Assembly: GCA_008933805.1 (NCBI GenBank)
Contig: WBUH01000001.1
Coordinates: 186,001 to 250,000, forward strand
Origin: Bacteroidota bacterium
GTDB lineage: Bacteria; Bacteroidota; Bacteroidia; UBA8524
Direction of reading: 5' to 3'
DNA: 64,000 bases
Shown here: positions 53,175 to 62,268 of the stretch, one piece after another
How positions within the stretch are numbered: position 1 is the stretch's first letter
Layout: every line of letters starts with the position of its first letter
The notes under the pieces: generated by a model
Databases searched by the model: none
What the model was told of the DNA's origin: nothing
The model's input: the letters and a program-made list of their open reading frames with translations, nothing else
Translations under genes and position numbers: made by a program

Positions 53175-55919
53175 ATGAAGTTTATTGCTACCGTAATAAC
53201 CCTTTTTTGTATTTCTGTTTCACTAAAAGCCCAAACGCTTATTAAGGGCAAAGTGAAAGATGCCGAGACTAATGAAGATTTGATAGGGGCATCTATTATA
53301 CTTAAAGTGGCAAAAACCGGTGTTGTTTCTGACCTTGACGGTAACTTTACTTTAGAGGTAAAACAGCCGTTGCCCGTTGTTATAGTGGTGAGCTTTATGG
53401 GCTATTTATCTCAAGAAATTGAGGTTAAAAATAACAAGCCACTAACCATACGACTGGAGCCTGTTGTGCAAACAATAGGGGAGGTAGAAATAACCGACAT
53501 GCGGATTACCGAAAAGCAAAAGCAAGCCCCGCTAACGGTTGAAACCCTCGATCAGTTATCCATTAAAGAAACTCCCGCTGCTAATTTTTACGAAGGACTT
53601 TCGCACTTAAAAGGGGTTGATTTAACCTCGGCCAGTATCGGGTTCAAAATTATTAACACACGCGGGTTCAACAGCACTTCGCCTGTACGTTCGCTGCAAT
53701 TGATAGACGGTAGCGATAACCAAGCACCCGGTCTCAATTTTTCATTAGGTAATTTTTTGGGAGCCAGTGAGTTGGATATACAAAAGGTGGATTTGATAGT
53801 AGGCGCCAGCGGTGCATACTATGGTCCTAATGCTTTTAACGGGGTAATAAACATGACCACTAAAAGCCCCTTTCAGCACCCCGGTTTTATGGCACAGGTG
53901 AAGGTGGGAGAGCGCAGTTTGCATGAAACCGCAGTGCGCTTTGCTCAAGTATTTAAAAACAAAAAGGGCGAAGAGAAATTTGCCTATAAGTTTAACTTTT
54001 TCTACATGGGAGCCCGCGATTGGGAAGCCGAGAACTACGAGGCTACCCCTCAATCCCGCTCAAAAACAGGGAATCCCGGCGGATGGGATGCTGTAAATAT
54101 TTACGGTGATGAATCATACGGAACAGGACAAGTGTCTTCGCCCGGTTTGGGTACCTACCATCGTACCGGTTACAAAGAAACTGACTTGGTAGATTACAAC
54201 ACCAAAAACGCTAAGTTGGGTGTGGCAGCGCACTATAAGCTCAAAAAAGATATTGAAACTATTTATACGTTTAACTTTGGTACAGGTACTACTGTGTATC
54301 AAGGGGATAACCGTTTTAGTTTGCGTGATATTTTGTTTTTTCAGAACAAGGTAGAGATACGCAAAGAGAACAAGTTCTTCTTTAGGATATATGCCACCCA
54401 CGAAAATGCAGGTAATTCTTTCGATGCTTTCCGCACAGCACTTATCATGCAAAACAACTCAAAAGAAGACGCCAAGTGGGGGATTGATTATGCTAACTAT
54501 TGGAACCAAAACATTGACAAACGGGTGAGGGCATTGCCCGGATTTCCGCCTTTCCAGTCAGGTGATACAACGTTGCAGCAGCGAAGGCAGGATTTTGTGC
54601 AAAACAACTACCGCGATTCGTTTGTGAAATGGCACAACGAAACCAGCGATTTTGCCGATTCTAAAAACTTCTTTAATACTCCCCGCTACGAGCCGGGTAC
54701 ACCCCAGTACGACTCAGCTTTGCGTGCCACCATCAGCCGTAAAATTACCGAAGGCGGGTCGTTGTTTTTTGATAAATCGGCTTTGTACCACACACAAGGT
54801 GAGTATAAATTTACCCCAAAGTTTGCTGAAATAACGGTAGGGGCCAGCGCACGGTTATACCGGCCATATTCTGAAGGAACCATATTTTCTGATACCAACG
54901 GCAAGCGTATCAGCAATTTTGAATACGGTATTTATGCCGGTGCTGAAAAGAAACTGGCCAAAGAAAAGCTAAAGATAAATGCCACGGTTAGGGTAGATAA
55001 AAATCAAAACTTTAAACACTTGGTTTCTCCTGCTGTTTCATTTGTTTATACTGAAAAGCAGCACGTTTTTCGTGTTTCATTTGCATCAGCTATTCGTAAT
55101 CCAACGCTTACCGACCAGTATTTCTTCTTAAACGTAGGGCGTGCAACGTTGGTGGGCAACCTTGAAGGCTATAAAAACCTTGTTACAACTGATTCTTACA
55201 TCACCTATCTGAATACTTTAAATCGCAATAACCTGCAATATTTTGATGTAGACCCTGTGAAACCTGAACGGGTTAAGTCGGCTGAGGTAGGTTACAGAAC
55301 CACTATCAATAAAAACATCTTTATTGATGCCAGTTATTATTACAGCATTTACAACGACTTTTTGGGATATAAAATTGGGGTTGACTTAGAGATTGATACC
55401 AATACAAACTTCCCTACCCGTACTGATATTTACCGTGTAACTACCAACTCAAAGGATGCAGTTACAACAACAGGTTTCTCAGCGGGTATCAATTACTTTT
55501 ATAAAAGCTACCTGAATTTTGTAGGGAACTATAGCTGGAATATACTTGATCGCCGAGGCAGCACCGACCCTATTATTCCTGCATTTAACACTCCAGCCCA
55601 TAAGTTTAACATTGGTGTTAACGGGCGCGAGATAAGCAGCAAAATAGGCAGTTTGCGTATCCGAAACTGGGGCTACGGTATTAACTACCGTTGGGTGCAA
55701 GGCTTTAGGTTTGAAGGCTCGCCGCAGTTTACAGGCGATGTGCCTACGTATGATATGGTGGATGTGCAGGCCAACTACGTAGTATCAAGAATTTATACCA
55801 CCTTTAAATTGGGAGCAAACAACGTACTTAATAACAAAGTGATACAAGTGTATGGCGGTCCTAAAATTGGCAGGCTGATATACTTTAGTGCCACCGTTGA
55901 TTTGCAGCACTGGAAATAA
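53175..55919 (+). CDS. TonB-dependent receptor with CarboxypepD_reg-like domain
   Basis: This is a full-length 914-residue outer membrane receptor. Signal peptide 1-19, then a CarboxypepD_reg-like domain at ~22-100 (IKGKVKDAETNEDLIGASI). The plug at ~115-230 includes INTRGFNSTSPVRSLQLIDG and VDLIVGASGAYYGPNAFNGVI. The remaining ~680 residues are barrel strands, ending KIGRLIYFSATVDLQHWK. No SusD partner gene is adjacent, so a glycan-uptake pair is not indicated; it may import a metal complex, vitamin or peptide. Confidence 0.94.
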   Translation: MKFIATVITLFCISVSLKAQTLIKGKVKDAETNEDLIGASIILKVAKTGVVSDLDGNFTLEVKQPLPVVIVVSFMGYLSQEIEVKNNKPLTIRLEPVVQTIGEVEITDMRITEKQKQAPLTVETLDQLSIKETPAANFYEGLSHLKGVDLTSASIGFKIINTRGFNSTSPVRSLQLIDGSDNQAPGLNFSLGNFLGASELDIQKVDLIVGASGAYYGPNAFNGVINMTTKSPFQHPGFMAQVKVGERSLHETAVRFAQVFKNKKGEEKFAYKFNFFYMGARDWEAENYEATPQSRSKTGNPGGWDAVNIYGDESYGTGQVSSPGLGTYHRTGYKETDLVDYNTKNAKLGVAAHYKLKKDIETIYTFNFGTGTTVYQGDNRFSLRDILFFQNKVEIRKENKFFFRIYATHENAGNSFDAFRTALIMQNNSKEDAKWGIDYANYWNQNIDKRVRALPGFPPFQSGDTTLQQRRQDFVQNNYRDSFVKWHNETSDFADSKNFFNTPRYEPGTPQYDSALRATISRKITEGGSLFFDKSALYHTQGEYKFTPKFAEITVGASARLYRPYSEGTIFSDTNGKRISNFEYGIYAGAEKKLAKEKLKINATVRVDKNQNFKHLVSPAVSFVYTEKQHVFRVSFASAIRNPTLTDQYFFLNVGRATLVGNLEGYKNLVTTDSYITYLNTLNRNNLQYFDVDPVKPERVKSAEVGYRTTINKNIFIDASYYYSIYNDFLGYKIGVDLEIDTNTNFPTRTDIYRVTTNSKDAVTTTGFSAGINYFYKSYLNFVGNYSWNILDRRGSTDPIIPAFNTPAHKFNIGVNGREISSKIGSLRIRNWGYGINYRWVQGFRFEGSPQFTGDVPTYDMVDVQANYVVSRIYTTFKLGANNVLNNKVIQVYGGPKIGRLIYFSATVDLQHWK

Positions 55920-56001
55920 GCTTTTGGCAGGTATAAGGTAAAAATTAAGGCACGGTGAAAGTGATTTTCAATTAGTAAATGGCTAATTACTTTTGGGTTA
56001 T

Positions 56002-56100
56002 TGTCCCAAACTGTCCCAGCAAAAAATCATAAAGTAAAACCATGCGACATCCTTTGTTTTAGTGCGTTTGAGAAAACTGTCCCGCTGTCCCGTGCGTCCC
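56002..56100 (+). repeat. CTGTCCC direct repeats upstream of rnpB
   Basis: TGTCCC (56002-56007), CTGTCCC (56011-56017), CTGTCCC (56077-56083), CTGTCCC (56085-56091) and GTCCC (56096-56100) recur in two clusters; AAACTGTCCC is repeated exactly 66 bp apart. The role is unknown. Confidence 0.5.
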
Positions 56101-56114
56101 ACTAAAAATATCAA

Positions 56115-56122
56115 TACCTTTG
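56115..56122 (+). promoter_or_regulatory. -7 box of the RNase P RNA gene
   Basis: TACCTTTG ends 3 bp before the predicted 5' end of the RNase P RNA at 56126, as expected for a TAnnTTTG -7 element. No clear -33 TTG lies at the usual distance. Confidence 0.6.
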
Positions 56123-56125
56123 CAA

Positions 56126-56526
56126 TGGCAGAAAGGTTCATCGCCTCGAGTAATCGGGGAGGAAAGTCCGGGCAACACAGGGTACCATGCTTGCTAACGG
56201 CAAGGTGCGGCAACGTACAGACAGTGCCACAGAAAATAACCACCTCGCCCTGACGTGTCGGGATGGGGAAAGGGTGAAAACGCAGGGTAAGAGCCTACGA
56301 GCCCCGTGGCGACACTGGGGCGGGGTAAACCTCATGGGTTGTAAGACCAAATAAACCCCGGCGTCCTGATGTATCAGGACAAAGCGCGGCCCGCGCCATA
56401 ACTTGCCGCAAGGCGGGTTGTCGGGAAGGGTAGGTTGCACGAGCAGGTCGGCAACGGCTTGCCTAGATAAATGATGAGCAGTCTCGAAATATCGGGATGA
56501 ACAAAACCCGGCTTACTCTTCTGCCA
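56126..56526 (+). ncRNA. rnpB: RNase P RNA, class A
   Basis: This is the catalytic RNA that trims tRNA 5' leaders. About 401 nt; TGGCAGAA at the 5' end pairs with TTCTGCCA at the 3' end (helix P1). The conserved GAGGAAAGTCCGGGC core occurs near 56158-56172, ACAG...AAA sequences of P4/J regions follow, and the 3' core is AACAAAACCCGGCTTAC. It stands alone between a TonB receptor and an NtrC-type regulator gene. Minus-strand reading frames across it are not genes. Confidence 0.96.
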
Positions 56527-56667
56527 TTTTTTTACTATCAAAATCGATGGAAATCCCCATGTAAGCTACTCGTTATCCACATTTGGTAATTGTGTATTGA
56601 CTTTTTCAAAATTTTACCCAAAGTTTGATACCTTTGTTTAATAAATTATACACTTAGGCAGTTTAAT

Positions 56668-58029
56668 ATGGCAAACATCCTGATTATTGACGACGAGAAG
56701 AGCATACGGAATACCCTGAAAGAAATTCTTGAGTACGAAGGGTATAAAGTTGATGAAGCCGCCGACGGACAGGCGGGGCTTGAAAAATTAGAGAATCAGG
56801 ATTTTGACGTAGTGCTGTGCGATATTAAAATGCCCAAAATGGACGGTATGGAAGTTTTGAGCAAAGCAGCAGAACTTGCCCCCGATGTTCCTTTTATAAT
56901 GATAAGCGGCCACGGCACTATTGAAACTGCCGTAGAAGCTACCAAAAAAGGTGCATACGATTTTTTACAAAAACCACCCGATTTGAACCGTTTGTTAATT
57001 ACCATCCGCAACGCGGCTGATAAAAACAAATTGGTGGTTGAAACCAAAATACTAAAACGCAGGGTAACCAAAACCCGCGAGATAATAGGCGAATCGCCCG
57101 CCATTAAATCAATTCTTGAAACAATAGAAAAAGTTGCTCCTACCGAAGCCCGTGTACTGATTACAGGAGAAAACGGAACGGGTAAAGAATTGGTGGCCCG
57201 CTGGATACACGAAAAAAGTAACCGTGCCGGTGCCCCATTGGTAGAGGTGAACTGTGCTGCCATTCCTTCAGAGTTGATAGAAAGCGAATTATTCGGGCAC
57301 GAAAAAGGCTCGTTTACATCGGCTGTAAAACAGCGCATCGGTAAGTTTGAACAAGCCAACGGCGGCACATTATTCTTGGATGAAATAGGTGATATGAGTC
57401 TATCAGCCCAAGCAAAAGTGTTGCGTGCCTTGCAAGAAGGTAAAATAGCCCGTGTAGGCGGTGATAAAGAAATAGATGTAAATGTGCGCGTAATTGCGGC
57501 AACCAATAAGGATTTACTAAAAGAAATAGACTTTGGTAATTTCCGTTTGGATTTATATCACCGTTTGAGCGTAATATTAATACACGTTCCCACGCTAAAT
57601 GAGCGTTTGGACGATATTCCGTTGATTGCCGAGAAGTTTTTGAAAGAAATTTGTGAAGACAGCGGTTTATCGCGCAAAACATTTACCCCGCAAGGGCTTG
57701 AAGCATTGAAGGCTATCGAGTGGACGGGTAACATCCGCGAATTGCGCAACGTGGTAGAGCGTTTGGTGATTTTGAGCGATACAAAAATTACCGACCAGGA
57801 CGTGGTGAACTATGCTAATCCCGGCAGGGCCGGTAGCGGCAAATCGATGTACGAGAAGTTCGATCGTTTTCAGGATTTTAAAGATTATGCAGAAAAATGC
57901 TTTATCGAAGAAAAACTGAAAAAGAACAACTGGAACATTGCCAAAACCGCCAGCGAAATAGATATACAACGCAGCCACTTGTACAACAAGATTGAGAAGT
58001 TTGGCTTGAAGCGTGAAGGAATGGAATAA
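56668..58029 (+). CDS. NtrC-type sigma-54-dependent response regulator
   Basis: This is a 453-residue activator with receiver (1-120, phospho-acceptor D52 in VVLCDIKMPKMDG), AAA+ ATPase (Walker A GENGTGKE at 167-174, Walker B GGTLFLDEIGD at 232-242) and a Fis-type HTH at the C-terminus (NWNIAKTASEIDIQRSHLYN). The sigma-54 contact loop reads GSFTSA (214-219) in place of the canonical GAFTGA. It presumably answers to an unlinked sensor kinase. No histidine kinase gene is adjacent. Confidence 0.94.
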   Translation: MANILIIDDEKSIRNTLKEILEYEGYKVDEAADGQAGLEKLENQDFDVVLCDIKMPKMDGMEVLSKAAELAPDVPFIMISGHGTIETAVEATKKGAYDFLQKPPDLNRLLITIRNAADKNKLVVETKILKRRVTKTREIIGESPAIKSILETIEKVAPTEARVLITGENGTGKELVARWIHEKSNRAGAPLVEVNCAAIPSELIESELFGHEKGSFTSAVKQRIGKFEQANGGTLFLDEIGDMSLSAQAKVLRALQEGKIARVGGDKEIDVNVRVIAATNKDLLKEIDFGNFRLDLYHRLSVILIHVPTLNERLDDIPLIAEKFLKEICEDSGLSRKTFTPQGLEALKAIEWTGNIRELRNVVERLVILSDTKITDQDVVNYANPGRAGSGKSMYEKFDRFQDFKDYAEKCFIEEKLKKNNWNIAKTASEIDIQRSHLYNKIEKFGLKREGME

Positions 58030-58034
58030 TTCGG

Positions 58035-58072
58035 TTTAGCCAACGGCTAAAGGCAAATAGCCAAAAGCAAAT
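58035..58072 (+). repeat. Second copy of the GCCAAAAGCAAAT intergenic repeat
   Basis: TTTAGCC-AAC-GGCTAAA (58035-58051) is a perfect 7-bp hairpin, followed by AGGCAAATAGCCAAAAGCAAAT; the 13-bp string GCCAAAAGCAAAT (58060-58072) is shared with 43771-43783. It lies immediately before the Sua5-type gene start. Confidence 0.6.
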
Positions 58073-59030
58073 GATGATAGGGACGGATATAGATAAAGCG
58101 GTAGAATATTTAAAAAACGGTGAGTTGGTGGCAATACCCACCGAAACAGTGTATGGCCTTGCTGCCAATGCGTTTGATACACACGCCGTAACCAAGATAT
58201 TTAAAGCAAAAAACCGCCCTTTTTTCGACCCTCTGATTGTTCATACCCATAGCATTGATGCGGTACACCAGTGGGTTGAAAATATTCCCCCACAGGCGGT
58301 TGAGTTGGCTAATATTTTTTGGCCCGGCCCGCTAACGCTGGTATTACGTAAAAAAGACATCGTACCTGATTTGGTAACCGCAGGCAACCCAACTGTGGCC
58401 GTACGAGTGCCCAATCATCCTCTCACACTGCAATTATTATCACAATTAGATTTTCCGTTGGCTGCACCAAGTGCCAACCCGTTTGGGTACGTAAGCCCTA
58501 CTACGGCGCAACATGTAAGCGACCAATTAGGTGATAAAATACCTTATATTTTAGAAGGCGGCCCCAGTAAGGTGGGAATTGAATCTACAATTATATCTTT
58601 TGCCGGACCTGTGCCCGAAATACTGCGTTTAGGCGGTACATCTATCGAAAAAATAAAACAAGTAATAGGGGATATGGAGGTGAATATCAACCAACACTCT
58701 AACCCCCAAGCCCCCGGTCAAACCGATAGTCATTATGCCCCCCATGCACGTTTTGTGTTGGGTAGGGTAGAGGACGCTAACGTGCCTGTGGATAATTTAG
58801 TATATACCGGAGCAATTACTTTTTCGCGTCATATTCAGCTACTTAGAGAAGAGAATCAGGTTTGTTTATCGAAAAATGAGGATTTAGATGAAGCAGCGAG
58901 CAACATTTTTGCTGCCATGCGGCTCTTGGATAAAAAGGGGATGAAAGTAATTTATGCTGAGTTGTTGCCCGATACAGGCTTAGGACGAGCAATAAACGAC
59001 CGCTTGCGAAGAGCTGCTCACGTTAAATAA
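58071..59030 (+). CDS. L-threonylcarbamoyladenylate synthase (Sua5/TsaC type)
   Basis: This enzyme makes threonylcarbamoyl-AMP for the t6A37 modification of ANN-decoding tRNAs. It is 319 residues, the two-domain Sua5 form. The YrdC domain (1-200) shows IPTETVYGLAANA, NRPFFDPLIVH, WPGPLTLVL, VAVRVPNHPL and PLAAPSANPFGYVSPTTA. The C-terminal Sua5 domain follows a linker with SHYAPHARF. The ATG at 58071 is preferred over the adjacent one at 58074. Confidence 0.94.
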   Translation: MMIGTDIDKAVEYLKNGELVAIPTETVYGLAANAFDTHAVTKIFKAKNRPFFDPLIVHTHSIDAVHQWVENIPPQAVELANIFWPGPLTLVLRKKDIVPDLVTAGNPTVAVRVPNHPLTLQLLSQLDFPLAAPSANPFGYVSPTTAQHVSDQLGDKIPYILEGGPSKVGIESTIISFAGPVPEILRLGGTSIEKIKQVIGDMEVNINQHSNPQAPGQTDSHYAPHARFVLGRVEDANVPVDNLVYTGAITFSRHIQLLREENQVCLSKNEDLDEAASNIFAAMRLLDKKGMKVIYAELLPDTGLGRAINDRLRRAAHVK

Positions 59031-59113
59031 TCACTTTTGGCACACTTTTTTCAATAACGGGGATAACTCGATTATTTGTTTTTAAAAAAAATATTTTAAT
59101 ATTGTAGCATTGA

Positions 59114-59479
59114 ATGAATAGAATTTTACTTACAATACTTTCAGTTATTATGTTTGGTACAGCGGCAATAGCAGGCAACGCACCTGCAGGCCCCGGTGAT
59201 AAAAACCCTGTTATCAAATCATATCCAAATCCGGTTTCATCTGAACTTACAGTTGAAGTTCAATTGGTGGCTAATAACTTTTCAAAAGTAGAAGTGAAAA
59301 TCGTTAACCTTCTTGGTCAAGATATTGTACCTGCTGTTAAAGCAGATTTGGAAGGTCTTAACAATACATTTAAAGTAGATGTGCGCGAAGTTCCCGCAGG
59401 TATCTATTTTATGGAGGTAACTACCACCGCAACCGATGGTTCATCCTTCACTCACACCAAAAAAATCACCAAACACTAA
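59114..59479 (+). CDS. Stand-alone T9SS type A sorting-domain protein
   Basis: This is a 121-residue exported protein in which a signal peptide (1-20) is followed by ~15 residues of Gly/Pro-rich linker and then nothing but a T9SS type A sorting domain: SYPNPVSSELTVEVQL, KVEVKIVNLLGQDI, AGIYFMEVTTT and the terminal KKITKH. No passenger domain precedes it. It may be a remnant of a larger cargo protein, a decoy or competitor for the T9SS sortase machinery, or a structural surface protein. Confidence 0.82.
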   Translation: MNRILLTILSVIMFGTAAIAGNAPAGPGDKNPVIKSYPNPVSSELTVEVQLVANNFSKVEVKIVNLLGQDIVPAVKADLEGLNNTFKVDVREVPAGIYFMEVTTTATDGSSFTHTKKITKH

Positions 59480-59545
59480 TTTCTTATTCCTTTTTACTGC
59501 TCAATAGGATGAACTTACGTCCTTAAAAGCTATTTTTGCACCTTC

Positions 59546-61333
59546 ATGGAGCATATTCGCAATTTTTGTATCATCGCACACATCGACCACGGCAAAAGTA
59601 CTCTTGCCGACAGGTTACTTGAATATACACAAACCGTTAGCAGTCGCCAGATGCAAGCACAAGTGCTTGACGATATGGACTTGGAGCGCGAGCGCGGTAT
59701 CACTATTAAAAGCCACGCCATACAAATGGATTACCAATTGGATGGCAAGAAATATACCCTAAACCTTATTGATACTCCCGGACACGTTGACTTTTCGTAT
59801 GAAGTTTCGCGTTCTATTGCAGCCTGCGAAGGTGCGTTGCTGATTGTGGATGCATCACAAGGTATTCAGGCGCAAACAATTTCAAACCTTTACTTGGCAC
59901 TTGACCAAGGGCTTGAAATCATACCCATTCTTAATAAAATGGACCTTCCCGGTGCAATGCCCGAGGAAGTAACCGACCAAATAGTTGATCTTATCGGCTG
60001 CAAGCCCGAAGATATTATCCCTGCCAGCGGTAAAACCGGTATGGGGGTATTGGATATTTTGCGTGCCATTGTTGAACGTGTACCTGCCCCTAAAGGAACT
60101 CCCGATGCTCCGTTGAAAGCGCTTGTTTTTGATTCGGTGTTCAACTCTTTCAGGGGGATTATCGGTTACTTTAAAGTAGTTGACGGTGAAATGCGCAAGG
60201 GCAGCCGAGTAAAGTTTATGGCAACCGGAAAAGAATATTTTGCGGAAGAAATAGGCGTGCTACGTTTGGATAAAGAACCCCGTGATGTTATTAAAACGGG
60301 TGATGTGGGGTACATTATCTCAGGGATTAAAGAAGCCCGCGAGGTAAAAGTGGGTGATACGATTACCTTATCAGAAAGACCTTGCGAAGAAGCAATTAAA
60401 GGGTTTGAAGATGTGAAGCCGATGGTATTTGCAGGAATTTACCCCGTGGATACCGACGATTTTGAAGAGCTGCGCGAAAGCATGTACAAGCTGCAACTAA
60501 ACGATGCTTCATTAGTTTTTGAACCTGAATCATCAGCAGCGTTGGGCTTTGGTTTCCGTTGCGGTTTCTTAGGAATGCTGCACATGGAGATTATACAGGA
60601 GCGTTTGGAGCGTGAGTTTAACATGACGGTAATCACTACTGTCCCCAACGTGTCGTACCACGCATACACCACCAAAGAAGAAATGGTGATTGTGAACAAT
60701 CCCAGCGATTTGCCCGACCCTTCAAAAATTGATAAGGTTGAAGAGCCTTACGTACATATACAAATTATTACCAGTAGCGATTTTGTGGGTGCCATCATGT
60801 CGCTATGCCTAACCCGCAGGGGATTGCTTAAAAATCAGATTTATCTTACTACAACCCGCGTTGAATTGAACTTTGAAATTCCGTTGGCAGAGGTAGTATT
60901 TGATTTTTATGATAAGCTGAAAACCATTTCTAAAGGCTACGCCTCATTAGATTATCATCCGGTTGGGTATAAAGAGTCTAATTTGGTGAAATTGGATATT
61001 TTCTTGAACAAAGAGCCTGTGGATGCACTTTCGGCGATTATTCACCGCGACCGTGCTTACGATTGGGGCAAGAAAATTTGCGAGAAACTGAAAGAGCTTA
61101 TCCCGAAACAACAGTTTGAAATTGCGATACAAGCGGGTGTAGGGCAAAAAATCATCGCCCGTGAAACCATATCGGCTTTGCGTAAAGACGTAACTGCCAA
61201 GTGTTATGGTGGTGATATAAGCCGTAAACGTAAACTGCTTGAAAAACAGAAAAAAGGTAAAAAACGTATGCGTCAAGTAGGTACGGTTGAAGTACCCCAA
61301 GAGGCGTTTATGGCCGTATTGAAGATTGATTAA
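59546..61333 (+). CDS. lepA: Elongation factor 4
   Basis: This ribosome-associated translational GTPase back-translocates stalled ribosomes or assists initiation. It is 595 residues, the usual size. G1 is [15 protein letters not shown]2 [10 protein letters not shown]3 [12 protein letters not shown] and G4 NKMDLP. The LepA-specific C-terminal domain contains [24 protein letters not shown] and the final [16 protein letters not shown] at 59531-59538 is a -7-like box 7 bp before the ATG. A terminator overlaps the next gene's 3' end. Confidence 0.98.
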   Translation: MEHIRNFCIIAHIDHGKSTLADRLLEYTQTVSSRQMQAQVLDDMDLERERGITIKSHAIQMDYQLDGKKYTLNLIDTPGHVDFSYEVSRSIAACEGALLIVDASQGIQAQTISNLYLALDQGLEIIPILNKMDLPGAMPEEVTDQIVDLIGCKPEDIIPASGKTGMGVLDILRAIVERVPAPKGTPDAPLKALVFDSVFNSFRGIIGYFKVVDGEMRKGSRVKFMATGKEYFAEEIGVLRLDKEPRDVIKTGDVGYIISGIKEAREVKVGDTITLSERPCEEAIKGFEDVKPMVFAGIYPVDTDDFEELRESMYKLQLNDASLVFEPESSAALGFGFRCGFLGMLHMEIIQERLEREFNMTVITTVPNVSYHAYTTKEEMVIVNNPSDLPDPSKIDKVEEPYVHIQIITSSDFVGAIMSLCLTRRGLLKNQIYLTTTRVELNFEIPLAEVVFDFYDKLKTISKGYASLDYHPVGYKESNLVKLDIFLNKEPVDALSAIIHRDRAYDWGKKICEKLKELIPKQQFEIAIQAGVGQKIIARETISALRKDVTAKCYGGDISRKRKLLEKQKKGKKRMRQVGTVEVPQEAFMAVLKID

Positions 61334-61354
61334 CGTTTTAAACTAACGTATAAA

Positions 61355-62239
61355 CTAATGGGTGGGGATTTTCTTCACCCATTTTTTATTTTCGGGGATG
61401 TATTGGTAGTAGAAATCAGGCAATAGTGTTTTTCTTTCAGCTAAAGCAGCAGAATGGGCTTCTGGAATTTCCCTGTCTTCAACGTTTATGTTAAGTTTAT
61501 AAAACTCTATTTTATCATCATTAAAATTATAATCATACACTAAAGACCATGATGTGTCTCTATAATCAAGCTTGCTAATAGTGTCAAGGGTTCTGGTATC
61601 AATAAAATAAAGGTCTTGCGATATGTTAAAAGAGTAAATACTATCGTACTCTTCCTCTGTTAGGGTTTTTCCATCACCAGTAGATCCGTCATACATTTCC
61701 AAATCCCATTGATAGAAAAAATTATTTTCCTCTGCTACCTTGTACGAAAAAAGCACCTCATTATTTTCAATATCAATAATATTTAAACTCTCGGCCCAGT
61801 AGTCGCCGTAGGTCATAACCACAGAATAACCGTGGTGTATATTATTTAGCTGGGTGGTTAAAACTATACACTTATGATTATTAATTGTGGTATCCCAATA
61901 CGAAATTGTGGTGAAAACCGGGATGGGTTCAGGCAAATACCAAACACGGTAACGTTTCCCGTCTTTTATCGCTATATGTACATCTGACCAATTATAACCG
62001 CCTCCCATAAACCCGCTAAACCATTGACCAATGAAGTAATAATCCTCGCCTTCAATAAAATCAGCGCCGCTATCATTTATAAACATGAAATTATTCTTGT
62101 CTGCAAACTTTTCCAAATCATCCACCCAAAAAATACTATCCGGGGTTGCTATATTAATAATACTGTCTGTGGTTTGTGTTTGGCAAATAGCAGGGTAGCA
62201 GCACAAAGCTAGTAAGGCAACAATAAGGTTTTTTATCAT
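61355..62239 (-). CDS. Unknown exported protein, tandem paralogue B
   Basis: This is a 294-residue exported protein with a signal peptide ending PAICQ. It is beta-rich and homologous to the next gene upstream: both have an N-terminal LEKF helix, GEDYYFIGQW / GEDFYILGEF, a YRVW(Y)LPE / YRVWKLPA strand, and end DFYYQYIPENKKWVK / DFYYQYYPNEKKWVK. No known family recognised. Acidic Tyr/Trp-rich composition suggests an envelope or surface location. It is probably transcribed with the paralogue. Confidence 0.7.
   Translation of the reverse strand: MIKNLIVALLALCCYPAICQTQTTDSIINIATPDSIFWVDDLEKFADKNNFMFINDSGADFIEGEDYYFIGQWFSGFMGGGYNWSDVHIAIKDGKRYRVWYLPEPIPVFTTISYWDTTINNHKCIVLTTQLNNIHHGYSVVMTYGDYWAESLNIIDIENNEVLFSYKVAEENNFFYQWDLEMYDGSTGDGKTLTEEEYDSIYSFNISQDLYFIDTRTLDTISKLDYRDTSWSLVYDYNFNDDKIEFYKLNINVEDREIPEAHSAALAERKTLLPDFYYQYIPENKKWVKKIPTH
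61357..61392 (+). terminator. Terminator of lepA overlapping the convergent gene's 3' coding end
   Basis: AATGGGTG (61357-61364) pairs with CACCCATT (61376-61383) and is followed by TTTATTTTC. The stem encodes the last codons of the opposite-strand gene, whose stop is at 61355-61357. Confidence 0.7.
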
Positions 62240-62268
62240 TGAGGGTTTTAATTAAAGGGGAAATTATA

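Noticed and set aside
56138-56440. Minus-strand 100-codon frame
   Set aside because: It lies inside the RNase P RNA gene and shows no protein features.
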